Assembly (NCBI RefSeq): GCF_024713975.1
Contig: NC_091099.1
Coordinates: forward strand, 17,527,501 to 17,591,500
Origin: Paralichthys olivaceus
Lineage: Eukaryota; Chordata; Actinopteri; Pleuronectiformes; Paralichthyidae
Direction: 5' to 3'
Length of the DNA: 64,000 nt
A program made the translations under genes and the position numbers. The stretch's first letter is position 1. Each line of letters begins with the position of its first letter. Below, in pieces: positions 38,766 to 54,504 of this stretch. The notes under the pieces were generated by a model, which saw only the letters and a program-made list of their open reading frames with translations, was not told where the DNA came from and ran no database searches.

Positions 38766-40050
38766 TCAGCGTGCTTTCTGGGCTTCTGTTCTTTTCAGAA
38801 ATTGAAACTCACTTGGAAGAGATGAGCAAAGAAACTTTCTTGCTTGTGTAGGAAGCAGCCCGTCGATCACTGGATCCTTGAAGTACAGATGTAACTTGTC
38901 CACAAGGAAGGCATTGGCCAACGGCTCACGAGTGTGGAGTCCTAGCAGAGAACTGAACATCACATCAATTTAACTACGACAATATGTCTCTTCTGTTCGT
39001 TTGCCTTTGCCTCTCTCATGGGTACATCTGCAGCAGCCTGCTCTTCCACACTGGCTTCCTCTGCAGCAGGATGCTCTTCCACACTGGTCTCTTGCGTGGC
39101 ACCTTTCCCATCCTCTTTCAGCCATTCTTTGGCCTTGGTCAATGCAGCAGCAGAGACGAATGCATGATTCTTATTTTGAGAACCTAAGAGATGTGCTAAT
39201 AATACAGTTTATTTTCATCTAGTTTTGAGAAAAGTTTGATCAGGCTCTCCCTCATAACTTGCCTGAACATTCTGATGTCTTGTGTTGAGAGCCCTTCATC
39301 ACCTTGAAGCAGCATCTTCAGCACAGTCAGACAGGGGATGAAGCAAGACACTGATGAATTGTTATGGCTCATCTCAAGGGTCTCTTCCTTTATTGGGATG
39401 AAAGTTTCAACCAAATTGGACACAATGTCCCACTGATAAGCAGTATGAGATGTAAATCCTCTGTGCTAACCAGAGTAGATGTTAAGGGCATGCTTTTGCT
39501 CCAGCACTCTTTGTGTTACGTGGAGCATTGAGTTCCACCTCGTTGGGACAGTCTGGATTAGGTCTTTCTAAATGAAACGCTACTTGGCAAGAATTGAGTG
39601 GTGGAAATGGGTGGCACATTACTCAAGCATCACAATAATATCCGTGACGGTGTCTTGACAGACCATCATTTACCACAAGTTGCAATGAGTGCACTGTGCA
39701 TCTGAGGTCTGGAAGTTCAGCGAGCCTCATCCCTTTCACCATGTTGGCTCCACTGTCTAGAAGCACAAGCAGTACACGGTCTTTGCTTATTTTCCAATCA
39801 TTAAGCATGCTCAGGAATGTCTGATGTATTCCCCAGTGTGGGATCCATTCATCACCCTTGTGTGTAAAACGATCCACTTTCTGGTCCATTCATTGTCAAT
39901 GAAGTGACATGTTAGGCTCATCAGGGACTCTGTTGATCCAGACCAGCAGTCTGTAGTAAAGGAGAGTGAGTAGCCAGCGTTTTCTGGTTGGATCAGGGCT
40001 TTTATCTTGTTTACAACCATTTGTTTTTCTTGCAGCTTTTCGGTATTACT
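38766..40050 (-). pseudogene. hAT (ZBED-like) transposase pseudogene
   Basis: Read on the minus strand, successive frames carry hAT landmarks in the right order. First SLSFTTDCWSGSTESLMSL (the catalytic Asp region) and VLHTRVMNGSHTGEYI. Then VLLVLLDSGANMVKGMRL and LRCTVHSLQLVVN (the conserved D-AANM and C-AHTLQL blocks, with one change), then an insertion-domain-like stretch. Last come acidic linker sequence with alternating EE/AA and LLGLHTREPLANAFLVDKLH. Several stops and frame changes separate them, and the BED zinc finger is missing. Clearly inactive. Confidence 0.75.
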
Positions 40051-40275
40051 ATTACTCACCACTATGCCAATGAAGCTTTGTGAAATGTTTGAGTCCACAA
40101 AACACTTTTGGAGTTTCAGGGGTAAACAGCGTTGCAGCCAAATCCATGATTGACTTAAATGGCCACCACTTCTTCAAGCATAAAAAGACAACATTAACAT
40201 GCCTCCATACTGCTCCTGTGGTGTCATCCAAGTGTCAGTAAGCCCAGACATTCAAATTCTACTTGAAATGGCATC
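40050..40275. repeat. foldback MITE, copy 3 (left arm only)
   Basis: TGTTTGAGTCCACAAAACAC, GAGTTTCAGGGGTAAACAGC and GTGGTGTCATCCAAGTGTCA match the arm of copies 1 and 2. It abuts the hAT transposase relic and lacks the mirrored right arm. Confidence 0.65.
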
Positions 40276-40464
40276 ATATACACCATGTTTTTAGCCTAAA
40301 TGTCTTCTGATATCCTTCTCGTAGTCTCACCCTTCGAGCCCCGTTACGAAGTTCCCTCCCTTCGGCATTTCAACCAGCAAGTCATATGAGCCCTTTATAA
40401 GGCTGGTGAGAGTGTATAGCTTGGGACTATTCTCCACAGCCGTACCGTTACACCCCTAGTATGT

Positions 40465-40620
40465 ATGCATGTCTTTTGACTTTAGTCTGGTCCATGTCCC
40501 ATCAGGTAACATGAAGGAGCCAGGATATATGACTGCAGTTAGCCACCAGGAGGAGATTGAGACACTTTGGCTTCACTTTTAGGGAGTTGCCAGGTCATCC
40601 ATCTTTATAATGTATGCTTA
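40465..40620. repeat. CCATAGACTGTAT-family MITE, right-half fragment
   Basis: GTCCATGTCCCATCAGGTAA, TGACTGCAGTTAGCCACCAG and CATCTTTATAATGTATGC follow the right half of 35387-35787 closely. Confidence 0.6.
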
Positions 40621-44084
<3,464 letters not shown>

Positions 44085-47000
44085 GGTGGTTAGTCTGGCC
44101 AACCTTGTTGACCCACTGGCTTAGCTGTGGTTGCACGCTGGACGCAAAGCACTCATTAACGATTTGAGCCTGCTCTTCACTTGTGCAAACAAACAGACTC
44201 GAGCCGTCATTACCGTAACACCATGTGTGTGTGGTCTTCTCAATCAGGCCTTTATTGATTCTTCAATTTTCGCTCGGGCTGAGGCAATGCAAAGCAGCAC
44301 GATTTGTCAAGGGAGTTAAAGACGTGCAGCACGCAGACTTGTGGCATGTTTCAAAACGCTTAACACGCTGCCGGACACATTTTTCATCAGCCTCAAATAC
44401 TGCACGGTAGTTGTTGCAGCGGGCAGGAGACTGTTCCACAGGCAATGCCACGGCATCACCACAAGCCACAAAACATAAAACACCACAGAGGGTTTTATGT
44501 CGCATGTAAAATGCACATCATTACCAAGAGCGCTTAGCCTGTCCACGAGCTCCACTTTCTGCCCTCAGACAGAGCTATCTTTACATGGACGGGGCTCACT
44601 GTGTGCTCTGCCCTGTGTGATGCTTGGCAGCCACGCAGAAGTTTATGGTAATGTTTTGGGTGATAGGTCAGGGGCAGGAGGGTGGCGGCTATCGGTGGTA
44701 GCTGTGTGGGGTTTCAGACCCTGTCCAGCTGGCTTGGGGTCTGCCTCTTGAGGTCAGGTGGGTGAGAAGGGGGCATCAGACGAGGGGCAGCTTGTGGTTT
44801 GGGTTTGGGGGGGCAAATACGGAGCAAGAAGGGGCCCTACCCCCCCCTTCCACAGAGCCCAGAGCACAGGGCCACTGCAGAAAGGTTGTGGCCACAGTCA
44901 GACACCCTACCATCAACATCTGTCCACAGAGAAATGCTAATGCGGTGGGCGCCCCTGGTCAAAACTCACACTTCGGAGTTGTTTTTCTACTTTTTCAATC
45001 ATCAAACACAGTTGAATCATAAGATGAACAACATTTTAGGTTTTTACTAGAAACGAGCTCTAACACTGAGTTTAATAAACCACCATTTCAGATGAGAGTG
45101 GAGCTGTGCCAGGATGGAATCATTTCATCTTAGAAATACATTTTACAGGCAAAATGTCCAGTGGCAGATATTTCCTGTCTGAAAAATAATGATTTAATGT
45201 ACCTGTGCTCTAGACCAAGTCTGGACAACATGCTTTTGTCCTGGTTGGACCTCCCCCGACTCACTGTCTCCAATAGCTTGACATTTATGGTTAACATAAA
45301 AAAAAAATGCAGTTGTAAATAAGAAAATCAGTCCCAGAGCACAACCTGAGGAGGATTATCATATATCATGCAGCAGAAACAGAAACAGACAAATCTTGCA
45401 GCTACCTTCAGATCAAATAAATGCGTGACGGAGGAGGCCATGTTTGGCTAACCCTGAGCAGGAATTAGGTAATGTTCAGGATGTACGCCTCTTAAAGTAC
45501 AGATCAGTGACCCTTCTCTGACTAAACTTCTCATTGTGCATTTTGGCTCAAAACCTAAAAGTCTGCATTAACTGTTGGAAGCATTACGTTATGACCTGTA
45601 TCATTATATGTAATACAATGGATGTGACAATGTGAAATGTACCAAATATTGTTTTAAGTATTAGAAATGCATCTTATCAGTTGCAGAATCAGTTGGATGA
45701 CCAACATAAGCAACATTTTACTGGTGCTTTTCATTAATTTCACTTGAGAGCAGTGAACAAAATCTGCAAAAATGTATCATCATCTTTTCGTTAATGTTGA
45801 TCTAGTGACTCAACTAGCGTTATTTTTATCCACCTGAGAAATGCAAGTCCAATATCAACACTTTTTGCTCTGTTTTTGGTCCCTACCAACTCTTTTTTAG
45901 CTAATGCATTTTCAGCTACTTTCACCAGCTAGTCTCTAAATTTCTCTTTCCTGTGGTTAAAAAGGACCAAATGGGAGAGTGAACCAAGACAGTAAGTTTA
46001 CAAACCACACAGCTACACAATGAGCTTAAATGAGATCTCTGTATGGGTGAATAATCTTACTTTACATTGTTTTCTCATCTATCATTTGATGCTGAAATTA
46101 TACAAAATATTGGCACTTTGAATGGAATACAAGGATTAAAGCTCTCTTTTTAAATGTTTATATATTTAATATATTATATTGAAATACAATTATGCAGTTT
46201 TAGACTATAATCATCACAAATGTAGAATATGTAATCATGACTCTCTTTAACCAATTAAATATGTGCTTAATTTGATTGTATTTTGTCTGAATTTATGTTG
46301 TACTGGTGAGTTGAAAGCAATATTCCACCCTTAAGTTCTATTCATTCATTCATATGCTCCAAAAATGTTTTTAACAAAAATAAATACAAAATATATATTT
46401 AAAGAAAAAACAGTCTTCTCTCATTTAATCCCTTTGCTTTCTTAGCACATGGAGTTAAAACTAGGATGTAAAAAATAACTTTTTAAATATGTTTTGATCT
46501 TAAAAGGTCAGTATGCAACACATTCTAGCCTCCGCACACACAAAATGTAGAGATTGATTGCAGTGATTTCATATAAAGCACAGATAACTGAGGAACATAT
46601 ACAGAGTTATTTATAAATCCCTTCTCAGTCAGCTGGAGTTCACAGTAACTAAACTGCAGTTCTCAGTAAATTTTTCATGTTTAAATGTTAATTTGACAAA
46701 GAGCTCTCTCTCCTTCAACAGGTCATTGTCAGGTGTCCAGGTTTTTAGAAAAGTGACATGATTTAGGCTCCAATAAACCACCGATTGAAAAGAGAACAGA
46801 GTGCATCAATTTTAACTTTCGCCCGCCTCAGGAGCTGAGCTGTTGGAAATAGCTGACCAAGAAGAAGGTACAGAGGAATAAAGTACATTCCTGGGATGAC
46901 AGTTATGATTGGTAGGTGTGGATGATTAGCAGGAAACTCTTCCAACTGCCCACAACATGACATTATAAAGCATGCCTCACATGAACTAATTCAAATAGCC

Positions 47001-50000
47001 CGTACAATAACTCACCGTTAAAAAACCATTAAGAGGGGAAAGTAATTCTGCTAAACTCATTTTTCAAGTGAGGTTTTCCAGGATAACAAACCCAAAGTTC
47101 TCATGTGGACAACTGGTGAGCAATCAAAGCCCCGACTGCATCATAAAGAGAATATTATCAAATACACTGTATTTGCTCTGATTCTGTTCTTTACAGCTGG
47201 ATATACGGTTACGTATGACATCTGAATGTCATGTTCAACTGAAACTGCACTGAATTTTCTCAACATGTACTGGATGTTTTTAGAGCACATGCCTTCACTT
47301 GTCTTCACTTTTCACTTAAAGCTGGAACAGTACTAAGAGTTTAAAGGGTGGGGTGCCGTGACACAGTAATAAAATAATAATGGAGGATACTTAGAGCTTA
47401 ACACCGTCTTACTGGCACAGACAGAATTGCAATGTTCTTGCCAAGTACACTGTGAATGTGAATGTAACTCCACAACAAAAGGAACTGTTGCTGCGACTAG
47501 AGAGGGTTTATGACATAATTGGGTGGGCCAATATAGTGAATAGGGTACATCACATCCAAAAATAGATGCTGAATTTAAACGTGGTATGAGGGTGTTTCTC
47601 TGGATGCAGAGTGTGTATGAGCTGGCTGCTGAGAACAGGCGGGTACAATTTCTTTGAAACTGGGGTGGGTGGGTGGTGTGTACTGTATGTGTGAACGTGA
47701 AGTAGGTGCAGTGTGAAAGGGATGAAAAACGCACAGGAATACTGTTCTGTGTTGAGAGTGCAATTTAGCATGAATCAAAAGCAGCTTTCCTGGCTCCTGT
47801 TCCATATGCTGCCGTCTGCCAGGAAATGGGATTTTTTTTTCTTCATATTTTTTTGCAGGTAAAGTCTTTACAGAATGGAATCAAATGAGGTATTTTTTTC
47901 CTACCAAATGTTAAAGTGTTGGAAGTTTGGGGCAGACACGTTGGAAACAGAAGAAAGCTGAGTTTTGGAGACAGCAGGGGGGTCTGCCATATATTTGTCC
48001 CAACCCCAAACCCCCTTCTGGACCTCTTGCAGAATTGAATCATGACTGCTTGTAAAATACTGAGCCCTCTCTTAAGTAATTTACCACCAACTGCTCTGCA
48101 GTCTCGCCTGAAGTGATTCTACTACTCATCACAGCTCACACAAATAATTTATGAGCTTTATTCATGAGAAGAAATGCAAGTAATTCCATCCTGTAAAACA
48201 GTGCGAGAAGGTACAGTAACCACAGAAGTGACTCAGGTCTTTGAATGGACTGTATTCATCTTGATCAAGTTTATAATGAATCCCTAAAGTAGACAAAGAC
48301 ACAGTGTTTTCATATTACAGTGGAAACATTTATCTATTCCAATGTTTACCTTCGATTTTAGTCATAGTGAAAGTGTCACAAGGATCATAATAGATGACAC
48401 TAAACTAAAGAGGAGTGAACTGGTTAATGTTTCTGATAAGCAGAATATACTGCAGGTAAATAGTAGGTGCTGTATGGCCCAGAGTTATTCACACCTTTAT
48501 GAATAACTCTGTTATAAAAGAGAGATTCAAAAGTATAAAAAATAAATTAATAAATGGAAAAAGAGGGACACGACTGCAGCTACATCTCTGTGAGGCTGCA
48601 GTGTTGTTTGGAATGAGCACCCTAACAGGGTCACAATGACAATGCTAACATCCTGATAGCTAAAAGGTTTATGTTTAATGTGTTCAGTGTTTGGATTGGC
48701 TTGTTAGCATGTTAACATTCTATAGCACTAAACCCTTGGTACATAATGTATAATTACAAATTCTAAAAATGAAAACATGTGAAAAGTCAGGGGATTCCAA
48801 GGGAAGGGGGATTACAATTCATCCTGGGGGGATATTAAGAATATATTGATTGGTGATTGAGCTGCATCGGTAATTGAGAAATGCAGATTGAGTGTAAGTA
48901 TAAAGTATAGAGGGTACTGGTTACGAGTTTCTGCTGGTCTCAACAAGTTAAATTTAAGGCTTTTTAAGAGCATAATAAATGTTATTTAATACCTCTGTCA
49001 AATTCCATGGATATGAAGGAATATCTGAGTCCCAGACTACCTCCCCATAATTAAAGATTAGATGAAGAGTAGAGATTAAGCCTTAAACTACACACTGAGA
49101 CAATAGGTGTTCGTCTTTCCCACAGTTTAGTGGAGTGTACTGAAACTAAATTTATATTCAATACCTACTGCATACATTTTTTAAAATATATTTAAGACAG
49201 TTAAGAGTTTTTTCACTTTAAGACCAATACAGGTCAGGAACTGACCATGTGCTAACTTTATTAACACATGTTGTTCTATTGTTTTTCAAAAGAGGGGTCA
49301 TGACTCAGAAATGAATCACAGGAACTTTACTCTGGGTTGAGAACAAGCTGCTTCCGTAATAATAAACAGACTAAAACCACAGACTCCCGCAAAACCTGAG
49401 TACACATACACTAATACCCATTTTCATATTAATTGTTATTTTTTATTCAAGTCCAATTAGAATTTAGGCAGAGACCCCTTTGAACGAACTCATTCATCTC
49501 ACTGTGAGTGCTGTGGAAAGACCTGGCGAACTGTGTGAGTCAAGATCCCAGTCAGGAGTCAGGAGTTCCTCAGGTGGAACAACATGCAGAGTTTACGGTC
49601 TTCACTTCTAAATTCAGACATTGGCAGAGTGTTGCATTAGACATCAGTTTCACAGCGTGTTAGTAGTGTCATTGTGTGCATGTTGATGTTAGCACTCTGC
49701 TCAAAGCATGCTGTGTCGAAGTACAGCCTCTTTTGTTAGCTATAAACAAATGTCTGTCACAAATTCACCTGCAACATTACTTTTAGAAAGGTGACCAATG
49801 AGATTAACGATCATGTGCAATCACAACTCAGTTTCTTGTCTCATATATAAAACTGTCAAATATACAATATTACAAAATACTAAGTATTTTGATTTCTATG
49901 TTGATCAAGTTACAACTAAATAAAATCACATTTCCCATTTTAGAAATACAATTACAACATAAAGTGCAGGGAGAACTGCCAGATTAAAATCACAATTTAA

Positions 50001-50284
50001 AGGAAAATTTTACAAAATCCTTTTTATATGGGATGTATGCAAAACTACTAGTGAGGTAATTCAGTTTCCTTTTGAAGAAATGAACCATGTTCAACTGTAA
50101 ATCTTTACAATATAAAATAGAAAAATATGACATCCCTTTGTTGCATATGCTACTCCAAATGTTAAGTAGTATTCTGTCAATCAATGTGATGATGCTAAAA
50201 ATACATTCACTTGTAGCTCCTGAGCCACCTCTGACATTAGACCACTGACCTTTAGCACATGTTACATTTACAGCTGAAAGCTTT
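44085..50284. other. gene desert upstream of pthlh
   Basis: No exon or RNA gene is recognised over 6.2 kb. A GC-richer patch at 44.5-44.95 kb opens overlapping frames with no family resemblance. Most of the rest is AT-rich. Distal regulatory DNA for pthlh is possible but cannot be shown from one sequence. Confidence 0.4.
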
Positions 50285-50581
50285 ACGTTACCTATTTATA
50301 GGACTTAGTGGCATCTAGTGGTGAGGTTGCAGATTGCAACCAACCCAATGCCCTTCCTCTCACCCCTTCCATTCCACGCCTGTAAGAATTTACACTACTG
50401 TAGAAACATGGTGGTGCTACATGGTGGAAGAGGCCCCTCCCCATATAAAGGGGTCTTTTTAAACTAGCAAAAACACAACAATTCTTAGTTTCAAGTGATT
50501 ATACACTAATGAAAACATAACCATGAATTCTATTTTATTTCTGCCAACAGATCCCCCAAACCCTACATAGTGGCCCTTTAA
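50285..50581. repeat. MITE copy, GTGTGTAGAATTT family
   Basis: ACTTAGTGGCATCTAGTGGT, GAGGTTGCAGATTGCAACCA and the end TTTCTGCCAACAGATCCCCC ... GTGGCCCTTTAA. The end matches TTTCTGCCAATAGATCC ... GGAGCTTTAA at 59485-59857. Commonly dispersed teleost element. Confidence 0.65.
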
Positions 50582-51354
50582 ATACTGGGCTCAGTGCCTG
50601 AACATACAGTGAACGCGGGATTGTGTACGGCCGCCTCAATGCAAAGCTCTCCACTTTCCTTATTAGCTGAATATCAGAGATACCTCAGAGCCCACTGTAA
50701 CCATTTGGTGGTTAGCTGGTTTGCTGAGGCAGAGTGGAGGTGAACTGAAAGGTCTGCAGTGAGACGCTGTGGGTTAGGTTTCTCTGAGGTTATGGTCATT
50801 CTCCCCTGGGAAAGTGGTTAGGCCTGGCTGTTTACTTTGGAGTAACCCTGCCCCTCCCCTCATACTGTACACTCTCTGCTTGGTAACCAATGATTACCTC
50901 CATTGGTGCACACCTGTCATTTCTGACCTCCATGAGTTATTCATACACTTCATGTAGACACTGCAGCAATTTGAAATAGATTACAAATCAAAAAAATGTC
51001 CAAGCTCATGGTTAATATGCTCTTTGTTATAGGTTGGATTGGATGTAGTGTGGGCGCCACCTTCTTGTCACAGCAGGTGTATGTGAGGGGTTTGGGGGAA
51101 GAGAGGCGAGGGTTGGGAGTTTGGGGAGGGTGTTGGGACTGGAGTTAATGGGTACAAGCGAAGGTAGTGCCTGCATCTTCACCCAAAGAGGAGTTTGGCT
51201 TTCTCTCAGTGCCTCTCTCACACAGGCTCGCTCACAGTGCTGGACTGAACAAGCCCGTGAGATTACCGCTGAGGACTGAGAGGAGTTGCAGCTCTGCAGC
51301 TCATGTGCTGCTGGTTTCTATCTTTATCCCTGTTTTAATTGGGACGCTGAGGAG

Positions 51355-51592
51355 AAATAAATAGCTCAACACACACTGTTGGGAGGCAAATGAATGGAGC
51401 ACACTGACGGGGGGATTTCCCCAGGCTGTCTTCACACCAATGGATCTGGACACAAGTTTTGAACTGGCCAAATTGCATTTGGCTGGGTAATTTTTCTGAA
51501 TGGTTTGTAAATTGATTTTTGCATCAAGATCATCTCCAAAGAGCGCGCAGACTGAGCTTTTAGTGGATTTTCACTGCACCAATTTACATCAC
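51355..51592 (+). promoter_or_regulatory. pthlha: pthlh proximal promoter and 5' non-coding exon (candidate)
   Basis: A strong donor (GTAAGT at 51593) ends a segment with no start codon continuous with PTHrP. The acceptor just upstream of the ATG requires such an exon. A TATA-like AAATAAATAG lies at 51355-51364, which would put transcription start near 51390. Both are inferences. Confidence 0.45.
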
Positions 51593-51799
51593 GTAAGTCC
51601 AACTCTCTTATTAACTGTTTATGCCACCTGAGAGATCTTACCTGCTTGTGTGTTATTTTCACACAAGCCACATAAACTTTTAAATGACTAAATAATTAAG
51701 TATCAATTCATTCATTAAAGTTGGATTAATTAAATGTGCTTTATTAAGAAAAGTGACTAATATAATGTTACTTGTTTTCTTCAGCTCTTTGGCTTAAGG

Positions 51800-52789
51800 A
51801 TGTGCTCCATAGTCCTGCTTCATCAGTGGAGTCTGGCTGTGTTCTTGCTGTGCTCCCCAGTGACTCTTGATGGGAGACCAGTTGATGCACTTAGTAGCAG
51901 AACGTAAGTTATTTTTAACATTGATATTAAAAAGCATAAAAAAATAAATGAATGACATGCAATAAGGAATGTGAAAATGAAAGAATATTTAACAGCTATT
52001 TAAGCATAGATAAAGAAATTCCTGTTTCCTGATTTAGAAATCAAAACAGCAGATCTGAATAGATTGAGTAGCATACAGGTTTTTTTTTTTTTGCTGTTTC
52101 AGCTCTGACTTTTTTGAAGGTCTTAAGCTCAGACTCCTGATGGCTCTCAGAAACTTGTTAATGCTGCCACCTACTGTACTGTGAGCTTTAATGAAGCCTA
52201 ACTGCTCCACACATAAACTCAACTCCACAGTCTGGCATGATATAACAACAAGGGACAAAAATACAAAATAGGCAAATTCAGAAATTACAAATTTGTATTA
52301 CTTATATTACAGACAAACAAAGAGAAATCAGAAATTAGAGAACAGAGATCACTGAACTCATTTATAGTGCTCATTACTTTTTTTGTTTTAAGGAGGAGAT
52401 CAGTGAGTCACGCCCAGCTGATGCATGACAAGGGCCGATCCTTGCAGGAGTTCAAGCGTCAAATGTGGCTGCAGGAGCTGCTGGAGGAGGTGCACACGGC
52501 CGATGAGCAAGCACCGCCTGTGCAAAGTAGAACACCGAGCCAAACCTTCAGTGGGAATGCTCTACACCAAAAGCCCCCAGGGGCCACCAAAAACCTACCT
52601 GACAGATTCAGGCTGGACAAAGAGGGCCCAAACTTGCCCCAGGAGACCAACAAGGAACTGGCTTATAAGGACCAGCCACTAAAAGTGGCCACAAAGCGGA
52701 AAAAAAAGGTGAGGTTAGGCCGGCGCAGGGAGAATGACAAGAGGCGGAGACGCGCACGGTCTACCACAGTCACAACAAAGGAACCATGA
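51800..52789 (+). CDS. pthlha: parathyroid hormone-related protein precursor (PTHrP)
   Basis: Two coding exons (51800-51903 and 52393-52789) join in frame to 166 residues plus TGA. A signal peptide covers about residues 1-24. A short pro-segment ends in T-R36-R37, and the hormone begins SVSHAQLMHDKGRSLQEFKR, the PTH/PTHrP receptor-binding N-terminus (MHDKG is diagnostic). A PTHrP-specific block follows (LPQETNKELAYKDQPLKV), and then very basic clusters (KRKKKVRLGRRR, KRRRRAR) that fit the nuclear-localisation region. The intron splits the pro-peptide just before the RR site, as in other PTHrP genes. In fish it regulates calcium balance and skeletal development through PTH receptors. The a-paralogue symbol is inferred from similarity to remembered seabream/fugu PTHrP; pthlhb is the alternative. 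Start chosen: first ATG after the acceptor, giving a proper signal peptide. Confidence 0.94.
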
Positions 52790-53640
52790 AGGATGCGGTA
52801 CCTTGGTTCAGAGACTCCTACTAGCCTTTATATGGTACTGCACTAAGATACTGACACTACTCCAGCTGGACTGAGGTCTGACAGACTGGAACCACAGCGG
52901 ACTCCATCACAGTCATATAAGGGGCCCGGGGCTGTGCTTTTATGATAATATTGCTATCTGTGTACCATTTTAAAGCAATCTCATCTCATACAGCCTGGAG
53001 TTTCATCATCACATCTTCTTAGGTCCATATTTATTTGGATAATTTTCACGCCTCTTTCACCCTGATTAAATTCAAAACAAAGCACACAGTATGTTATAAT
53101 CTCTAAAGAGTGTGCACAGGTAGAGCATAGAAGGAAGTATTTATTGCCTGAATATAATGTAACTTCAAACATCTGGATGCTGAGTGGTCTACTTTAGTTT
53201 GGCTCTGTTGACTATCATGGACTTACAGTTGCAAACTGTTCATTTAATACATCTGTTTGAACTGTTCTGACATAATTTATTTCACTTTGAAAGTGTGTAT
53301 TTATTTTGTGAATGTATCATGGTGCTGCTGACTAAATTCCATAATGCACTTTAGTTATATCCTGTAAATGTTCTTTTGTGGTTGCGTTTTAATTTGATGT
53401 TTCTGTTTTGATGGACGTGCTTTCCTCTCCCACCCTAAATCCCTCATGGACTTGTAACTTATTGGATGCTTCATCAAACCCATTCTCATCATTCTGCATC
53501 ATAGTTTATATTTTTATAGAATTAGCCGCAGTCAGGGACCGTCAGATTCATTTCATGTTCTTCACTTGCACTGAGAACATACTGTACATGTTTCCAGTTA
53601 TTCAAACATTAAAAATGTAGCCATTAGAAATATTTTTGAT
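52790..53640 (+). other. pthlha: pthlh 3' UTR with AU-rich elements
   Basis: Several ATTTA words (AGTATTTATTG near 53137, AATTTATTTCA near 53275, TGTATTTATTTTG near 53298) and a terminal ATTAAA at 53608-53613 as likely poly(A) signal. Known mammalian PTHrP mRNAs are unstable AU-rich transcripts. Comparable control here is an inference. Confidence 0.6.
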
Positions 53641-53685
53641 TCGTGGTGTCTTTGTTTACCAGTCCTATCTCATTAAGTCGTACCA

Positions 53686-53775
53686 TTTATATGATGTAGC
53701 TCAGCTGGTAAAGAGAGTCAATCATTGATGGTGCATGAGTGTTGGTAAAAAGCATCAGTCAAATGAATGTGATGC
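53686..53775 (+). repeat. possible tRNA-derived SINE head
   Basis: GATGTAGCTCAGCTGGTAAAG resembles a tRNA A-box region (TAGCTCAGTTGGTAGAG). No acceptable B box or full cloverleaf follows, so it is not a tRNA gene. Confidence 0.3.
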
Positions 53776-53940
53776 ACTTAATCATTTATGACAAGTAAAA
53801 AACTTATTTTCCCCATGAGTGCATATTTTAAGCATGGGTTGTCTCAGGTGTAACTTGTCGTCCTTCATCCAAAATTTGAGTGGTAGTTCCCTGTTAGTCC
53901 ATCCATTCAATATTTATTACCCTTAGCCTTAAAGGGTAGC

Positions 53941-53956
53941 GGGGGGGGGGGGGGGG
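53941..53956. repeat. G16 homopolymer
   Basis: Uninterrupted run of 16 G, preceded by AAAGGGTAGC. A second run (G15) lies at 58572-58586. Confidence 0.95.
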
Positions 53957-54504
53957 CTAGAACCAATAAATCAACAATAACTATAGAGCAACAAGGGGGA
54001 GAAATGACCATAAGCCTGACACGAAGTATCTTTCACTGCTGAAGTGTCTTTGAGCAAGTCAACCTCCTTTAGTCTTCATGCTCCTGTCTTGTTTTTTTAT
54101 CAGGACCTTTAACCTTATTTGAACAGGTTGCAAAAAAAAAATGTTTTTGTTGACTTGGCACAAGCAGAACACAGAGAAGCTGTTAATGTCCCACTTGAGA
54201 ACATGTGGCATTTTTAACAGCTGCCGACTGGATGGCACAGAAACTGGTAATGGAGGGGTTAGCAAATGCATCAGCGTCTGCTATATCCTGTGCTAAGAGC
54301 AGCAGTGTACACCATAGGCCATTAGCTGACATAATCATAAATGCTGTGGAAAGCCTGATAAAGCTGCCGCCAGGAGCCTGCAGCTCACACCGAAGAAATC
54401 AATCCAACAACGGACAGAGACATTAATATCTTCAGAGCAGGGGAGGAACACAGAACGTAATCAATGGACGGAATTTTTAATCTGTGGAGCATGATCAACT
54501 TTTA

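Larger units (their letters stand above)
38534..40459 (-). mobile_element. decayed ZBED-type hAT transposon (extent uncertain)
   Basis: It encloses broken transposase frames (38.77-40.05 kb, minus strand). Candidate ends are TAGGGATCGACTG at 38534 and, read inward from the other side, CTAGGGGTGTAACGGTACGG ending at 40459. Both resemble known teleost hAT termini but differ from each other, so they may belong to two elements. A foldback MITE fragment interrupts the 5' part (40050-40275). Confidence 0.5.

Noticed and set aside
44497-45050. Three overlapping plus-strand frames in a G-rich patch
   Set aside because: No homology, no exon boundaries, composition-driven.
52425-52682. Second plus-strand frame within the PTHrP exon
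   Set aside because: Out-of-frame shadow. The PTHrP frame contains the diagnostic MHDKG region.
53686-53760. tRNA gene
   Set aside because: Only an A-box-like stretch; no matching B box, anticodon arm or acceptor stem.
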